Positions 6,124-9,460 of a stretch of DNA of 9,460 nt are shown one piece after another. Where the stretch lies: contig JAJXVQ010000038.1 of assembly GCA_021782065.1 (NCBI GenBank), positions 1 to 9,460 on the forward strand, written 5' to 3'. A program made the translations under genes and the position numbers. Below the pieces are notes generated by a model. It ran no database searches. It was not told the origin of the DNA and saw nothing but the letters and a program-made list of their open reading frames with translations. Numbering within the stretch: the first letter of the stretch is position 1; the number at the start of each line of letters is the position of its first letter. This DNA comes from Pseudomonadota bacterium. Its GTDB lineage: Bacteria > Pseudomonadota > Gammaproteobacteria > UBA1113.

Positions 6124-7691
6124 TGATTAAAAGAGCAAAAACTACAGCGCCCCGCCGACCTTTAGTACTCATCGTTCTCGATGGCTGGGGATATCGTGAA
6201 GAAACTCAATACAACGCCATTGCTGAAGCAAAAACGCCGCATTGGGACTCTTTATGGGCGAAGTACCCACACATGTTGCTCAATGGCTCCGGCTTAGCCG
6301 TGGGCTTGCCGGAAGGGCAAATGGGCAATTCCGAGGTAGGTCATACCAATTTAGGCTCAGGACGCATCGTCTATCAAGACAGCGTACGCATACAAAAAGC
6401 CATTGCGGATGGCTCTTGGACTCATAATGCCGCTTTCAACGATTGCTTTGATCAGGTGAAACAACACGACAGCACCTTACATGTATTAGGGTTATTCTCC
6501 CCAGGTGGCGTACACAGCCATGAAGAACACATCTATACCTTGTTAAGCCTAGCGGCACAAAAGAAGGTAAAACGCGTGGTGGTGCATCCTATTTTAGATG
6601 GTCGCGATACGCCACCCCAAAGCGCGGAAAACTCCTTGCATTTTTTGATGGACTTAACAGAAAGTTTAGGCAACGCTTCTATAGGCTCTATTATCGGTCG
6701 TTATTATGCCATGGATAGAGATCAACGCTGGGAACGCGTCGTTAAGGCTTACGATTTGTATACTGCTGGCAGGGCCGAGCATACTGCTGCAAATGCATTA
6801 GAGGCTTTACAATGGGCCTATACACAAAACCAAAATGATGAGTTTGTATCGCCCATCGCCATTGCAGCCAAAACAGGCGCTTCGCATATCGTTCGCGATA
6901 ACGATGCGATTATTTTTATGAATTTTCGTGCCGATCGCGCGCGCGAATTATCCATGGCGTTTACAGATAAAAACTTTACGGGCTTTAAACGCGAATTTAT
7001 TCCAAAATTAAGTGATTTTGTCAGCCTCACTCAGTATCAGAAAGGTTTAAATGCTCATGTTGCCTTTGCCCCACAGAGCTTAAACGATACCTTAGCGCAA
7101 GTTTTAAGTGAACATCATTACAAACAATTTCGTTTAGCCGAAACAGAAAAATATGCTCATGTTACCTTCTTTTTTAATGGTGGCAGAGAAGAACCTTATG
7201 AAGGCGAAACACGCCAACTGGTTTCATCGCCCAAGGTTGCTACTTACGATTTACAACCAGAAATGAGTGCAGTCACGCTGACTGATGCTTTGGTGAATGC
7301 TATTAACAGTCAGCAATATGACTTTATTTTATGTAATTACGCCAACGCCGATATGGTGGGTCATAGTGGCAATTTTGTCGCTACGGTGAAAGCCATAGAA
7401 GCTTTAGATGAGGCCATAGGCAGAATCACTGCTGCTATAGAAAAAGTAGACGGTGAATTGTTGATAACCGCGGATCATGGCAATGCAGAATATATGTATG
7501 ATGAAGTCACACAACAACCGCATACTGCACATACTACAGGTCCCGTGCCTTTAATTTATGTGGGTAACCGTGGCCGCTTTTTGTATCCCGAAGGCATTCT
7601 AGCAGATATCGCGCCGACTATTTTGCGTTTATTTTATCTCCCTCAGCCCAAAGCGATGACAGGGAAAATATTATTAGACGTCCAATCATAG
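6123..7691 (+). CDS. gpmI: 2,3-bisphosphoglycerate-independent phosphoglycerate mutase
   Basis: GpmI interconverts 3- and 2-phosphoglycerate in glycolysis and gluconeogenesis using two manganese ions and a phosphoserine intermediate. The 522-residue product belongs to the alkaline phosphatase superfamily. Expected metal and catalytic residues are visible: Asp20 in VLDGWGYRE, nucleophile Ser70 in GQMGNSEVGH, Asp410 and His414 in NADMVGH, Asp451 and His452 in TADHGNAE, and the HTAHTTGPVP histidine pair at 467 and 470. LDGRDTPP, GRYYAMDRD and FMNFRADRARE are substrate-domain signatures. The N-terminus (MIKRAKTTAPRRP) is basic and a few residues longer than in E. coli. The start shares one base with the ankyrin stop (TAATG) and lacks an obvious ribosome binding site, so coupling is likely. 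envC follows almost directly. Confidence 0.97.
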   Translation: MIKRAKTTAPRRPLVLIVLDGWGYREETQYNAIAEAKTPHWDSLWAKYPHMLLNGSGLAVGLPEGQMGNSEVGHTNLGSGRIVYQDSVRIQKAIADGSWTHNAAFNDCFDQVKQHDSTLHVLGLFSPGGVHSHEEHIYTLLSLAAQKKVKRVVVHPILDGRDTPPQSAENSLHFLMDLTESLGNASIGSIIGRYYAMDRDQRWERVVKAYDLYTAGRAEHTAANALEALQWAYTQNQNDEFVSPIAIAAKTGASHIVRDNDAIIFMNFRADRARELSMAFTDKNFTGFKREFIPKLSDFVSLTQYQKGLNAHVAFAPQSLNDTLAQVLSEHHYKQFRLAETEKYAHVTFFFNGGREEPYEGETRQLVSSPKVATYDLQPEMSAVTLTDALVNAINSQQYDFILCNYANADMVGHSGNFVATVKAIEALDEAIGRITAAIEKVDGELLITADHGNAEYMYDEVTQQPHTAHTTGPVPLIYVGNRGRFLYPEGILADIAPTILRLFYLPQPKAMTGKILLDVQS

Positions 7692-7700
7692 GAAATGAAG

Positions 7701-8840
7701 ATGCAGTTCTTTATAAAGAAATTATTATCCTTTATCTTTATAGGTTCATTGGTCATACCCGTTTTCGCCGACGATAGAAACAGCAAACTTGCTAACATCA
7801 AAAATGAGATAGAATCTCTACAGCAAAGCATTGCCCAAGATAAGGATTCTTATAAAACAGCTGAGAATGATTTGCAAACAACCGAGGTAAAAATGAACCG
7901 CTTGTTTATTTCCGTTGCGAATCTAAACAAACAAATGGCTCAGCTGCAAAACAATATTGCGAACTTAAACCAACAGATCACGACACTGCAAAATAATCTA
8001 TTACAAGAAGAAGCGAGCCTAGAAAAAGAAATGCGCAATACCTATGAATTCGGACAAGACAGCGCTGTAAAATTGATTCTAAACACCGAAACTCCCGATG
8101 ATTTGCAACGTATGATACAATATTTTCGTTTGTTAAATGAAAACAAAATCGCTTCCATGAAGAAAGTCAAAGATAATCTAGATCAACTGGTTCAATTACA
8201 ACAGCATTTGCAAGAAAGACAAACCCAACTGCAAAATATAAGGCTACAAGAACAAGATTTAATGCGCGATTTACAACAGCAACAATTACAAAGGAAAAAA
8301 CTTATCGCTGCCATAGATGGTACCCTAGCTGCTAAGGCCGATCGCTTAAATGCCTTACAGCAAAATCGTCGATCTCTAGAAGGCTTAGTGCAACAACTCA
8401 AAAGCCAGCCCCCCATCACCATTCAACCGCCTTATTCTTTTGCCAACTTGCGTGGCCGTTTGCCTTGGCCTTTACCGGGTACCATCGTCGAGCATTTTGG
8501 TACCTCTATAGACGGGAGCAATTTACAATGGAGTGGTGTCTTAATTAATACTCCGCAAAACACGCCCGTACATGCTATCTATCCTGGACGTGTTATCTTT
8601 GCTGATTGGCTGAAGGGCTTTGGTTTATTGGTAATCATCGACCATGGGCAAGATTATATGAGCCTTTATGGCCGCAACGATGCCCTAATGGTCAAAACGG
8701 GTGACAACATTTCATTTGGTCAAGTAATTGCCAGAGCGGGTAGCACAGGCGGATTTGATAAAAGCAGTCTATACTTCGAAATAAGGCATCAGGGTGATCC
8801 GGTGGATCCGGAACAATGGTGTAGGGGAACGTTACGATAA
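7701..8840 (+). CDS. envC: Murein hydrolase activator EnvC
   Basis: EnvC is a periplasmic protein that, in enterobacteria, is recruited to the septum by FtsEX and activates the amidases AmiA and AmiB to split daughter cells. The 379-residue product begins with a signal peptide (basic FIKKL, hydrophobic core, VFA before DD, cleavage after about residue 23). A long glutamine-rich coiled coil covers about 28-235, and a C-terminal LytM (M23-like) domain about 258-372. The zinc ligands of active M23 enzymes are missing: QWSGVLI lacks the histidine, SLYGRN replaces the usual LYxH, and LYFEIR replaces LHFE. This is the pattern of EnvC activators. The ATG at 7701 has AGGA seven bases upstream; the in-frame ATG at 7695 is too close to it but would add only two residues. 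It follows gpmI as in E. coli. Confidence 0.93.
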   Translation: MQFFIKKLLSFIFIGSLVIPVFADDRNSKLANIKNEIESLQQSIAQDKDSYKTAENDLQTTEVKMNRLFISVANLNKQMAQLQNNIANLNQQITTLQNNLLQEEASLEKEMRNTYEFGQDSAVKLILNTETPDDLQRMIQYFRLLNENKIASMKKVKDNLDQLVQLQQHLQERQTQLQNIRLQEQDLMRDLQQQQLQRKKLIAAIDGTLAAKADRLNALQQNRRSLEGLVQQLKSQPPITIQPPYSFANLRGRLPWPLPGTIVEHFGTSIDGSNLQWSGVLINTPQNTPVHAIYPGRVIFADWLKGFGLLVIIDHGQDYMSLYGRNDALMVKTGDNISFGQVIARAGSTGGFDKSSLYFEIRHQGDPVDPEQWCRGTLR

Positions 8841-8978
8841 AGGTAGTTATCAGGAAAGTAGAATTTGCTGGCGTAGGCTTAGAGGTAGATATTGTAAACA
8901 GTCCCTACTCTAATTAGAAAAATTTTTGCATAGATCAAGATAAAATTCGCGTTCACAGACTCTATTTTCAAAAAATGA

Positions 8979-8998
8979 AGCCTATAAAAGAATAGGCT
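8979..8998 (-). terminator. Hairpin with a T run on the minus-strand side
   Basis: AGCCTAT (8979-8985) and ATAGGCT (8992-8998) form a perfect 7-base stem with a six-base loop. Read on the minus strand the hairpin is followed after two bases by ATTTTTTG, which resembles an intrinsic terminator for transcription arriving from the right. On the plus strand no T run follows, so it would end envC transcription only weakly. Confidence 0.4.
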
Positions 8999-9076
8999 AA
9001 TTCAACAGCTTACATCTGAATAATTTCACTATATTGCTAGAATACATAAAAGGGGTAAAAATGTAGCTCGGCCCAA

Positions 9077-9092
9077 TATACTCGGCAGTATA
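9077..9092. repeat. Perfect 6-base inverted repeat
   Basis: TATACT (9077-9082) and AGTATA (9087-9092) flank CGGC. The arms are -10-like in sequence, but no matching -35 was found. It could be a regulator site ahead of the broken ORF at 9171, or a small hairpin. Confidence 0.3.
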
Positions 9093-9117
9093 AGTCGAAC
9101 GTTAATATTTCTTTAAG

Positions 9118-9146
9118 GTTTATATGTTACCTTACCGCATATAAAC
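9118..9146. promoter_or_regulatory. Perfect 9-base inverted repeat overlapping a -10-like hexamer, putative operator
   Basis: GTTTATATG (9118-9126) and CATATAAAC (9138-9146) are exact reverse complements around an 11-base spacer that itself contains TTACC twice in tandem. The right arm includes TATAAA (9140-9145), a 5-of-6 match to the -10 consensus, ending 25 bases before the ATG at 9171. The -35 is poor. The layout suggests a repressor site over a promoter for the ORF at 9171. Confidence 0.4.
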
Positions 9147-9170
9147 ATTTCCTATCTCAGGAGCCTTAAT

Positions 9171-9372
9171 ATGCCCATCGGGCCATACTATAGATACCCA
9201 CGATATAGCTGTTCAAGCATTCTCTGCGAAATTACTACAATTATTGCGGAATGCGTATCCATCGGTTGAATCATTAATGGAGGAAGGAAACTATGCTTCT
9301 CAGGGTTCTGTTGTGGAGTATCTTAAATGGAAATTAACGCCATGTGCAACTTTTGCCTCATGGTGCCACTAA
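9171..9372 (+). pseudogene. Short ORF broken by an apparent one-base insertion
   Basis: AGGAG at 9159-9163, seven bases before an ATG at 9171, is an excellent translation start, but that frame stops after 33 codons. If one G of the GGG at 9180-9182 is removed, the frame continues to the TAA at 9370-9372 as a product of about 66 residues beginning MPIGHTIDTH. The restored product contains an amphipathic segment (AVQAFSAKLLQLLRNAYP) and a segment GSVVEYLKWKL. It is not recognised as any family. The good start next to a helical, coding-like downstream frame argues for a real gene that has been frameshifted, or for a sequencing error in a G run. It may extend further through a second shift. Confidence 0.35.
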
Positions 9373-9460
9373 CAAATCAAACTGCAATGGCTGATTACCA
9401 ATCATTTTATTCACAAAAACAGCGACTGTATGGGATAACACTTTCCTAGAGATACGATTT

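Larger units (their letters stand above)
8841..9170. other. AT-rich region with inverted repeats and no intact gene
   Basis: This stretch downstream of envC has stops in all frames. One short plus-strand frame (8825-8917), overlapping the envC end, reads in part KVEFAGVGLEVDIVNS. It has no convincing start and may be a gene fragment or chance. From 8979 to 9146 there are three separate perfect inverted repeats, listed on their own. A weak promoter-like pair, TTGCTA (9034-9039) and TAAAAA (9056-9061), lies in the middle. In E. coli the yibQ gene follows envC, and no trace of it was recognised here. Confidence 0.4.

Noticed and set aside
8192..8422. Minus-strand cysteine-rich frame inside envC
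   Set aside because: The cysteines arise from reading the repeated glutamine codons of the EnvC coiled coil on the other strand.
9327..9449. Forty-codon plus-strand ORF with GGAG eight bases upstream and a CxxC
   Set aside because: It is too short and unrecognised to stand as a gene; it overlaps the frameshifted ORF and may be its continuation, so it is noted only there.
1..9460. tRNA, rRNA, CRISPR array, insertion sequence or integrase
   Set aside because: No cloverleaf-like sequence, spaced direct-repeat array, transposase motif or terminal repeat pair was seen on reading both strands.

Overview
The window looks like chromosomal DNA of a gammaproteobacterium, moderately AT-rich by eye. 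The core genes resemble Escherichia coli orthologues closely. The order rhodanese-grxC-secB-gpsA on one strand, divergent from gpmI-envC on the other, is the order I recall from the E. coli yibN-grxC-secB-gpsA / gpmM-envC locus. A small ankyrin-repeat gene and decayed ORFs beside housekeeping genes suggest a host-associated lineage, for example within Legionellales. That placement is an inference, not a demonstrated assignment.

Layout. Positions 1-365 hold no intact gene, only short coding-like fragments. gyrA (minus strand, 2939 to 366) is complete, with a drug-target region of wild-type appearance. A 161-base gap with a GC-rich hairpin separates it from a tight minus-strand operon reading from right to left: a membrane-anchored rhodanese (yibN-like), grxC, secB and gpsA. 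These genes are spaced by 11 bases, 6 bases and a one-base TAATG overlap. The operon has a good sigma70-type promoter just upstream of the rhodanese. On the plus strand an ankyrin-repeat gene (5455-6123) sits where gpmI would be expected to start, and it overlaps gpmI (6123-7691) by one base. gpmI is followed after 3 to 9 bases by envC (7701-8840). The last 620 bases contain no intact gene of recognisable function. They hold three inverted repeats and a short ORF with a good ribosome binding site that is broken by what looks like one extra G.

Function. The minus-strand operon combines thiol and redox chemistry (rhodanese, glutaredoxin), protein export (SecB) and glycerophospholipid precursor synthesis (GpsA). 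The plus-strand unit combines glycolysis (GpmI) with activation of the cell-division amidases (EnvC). The ankyrin protein is the odd member. It has about three ankyrin repeats and then a short stretch matching the core of an F-box, which would suit a host-directed effector. Its gene has its own candidate promoter with a perfect inverted repeat in the spacer, yet it is joined to gpmI by overlapping stop and start codons. No tRNA, rRNA, CRISPR array or insertion sequence was recognised.
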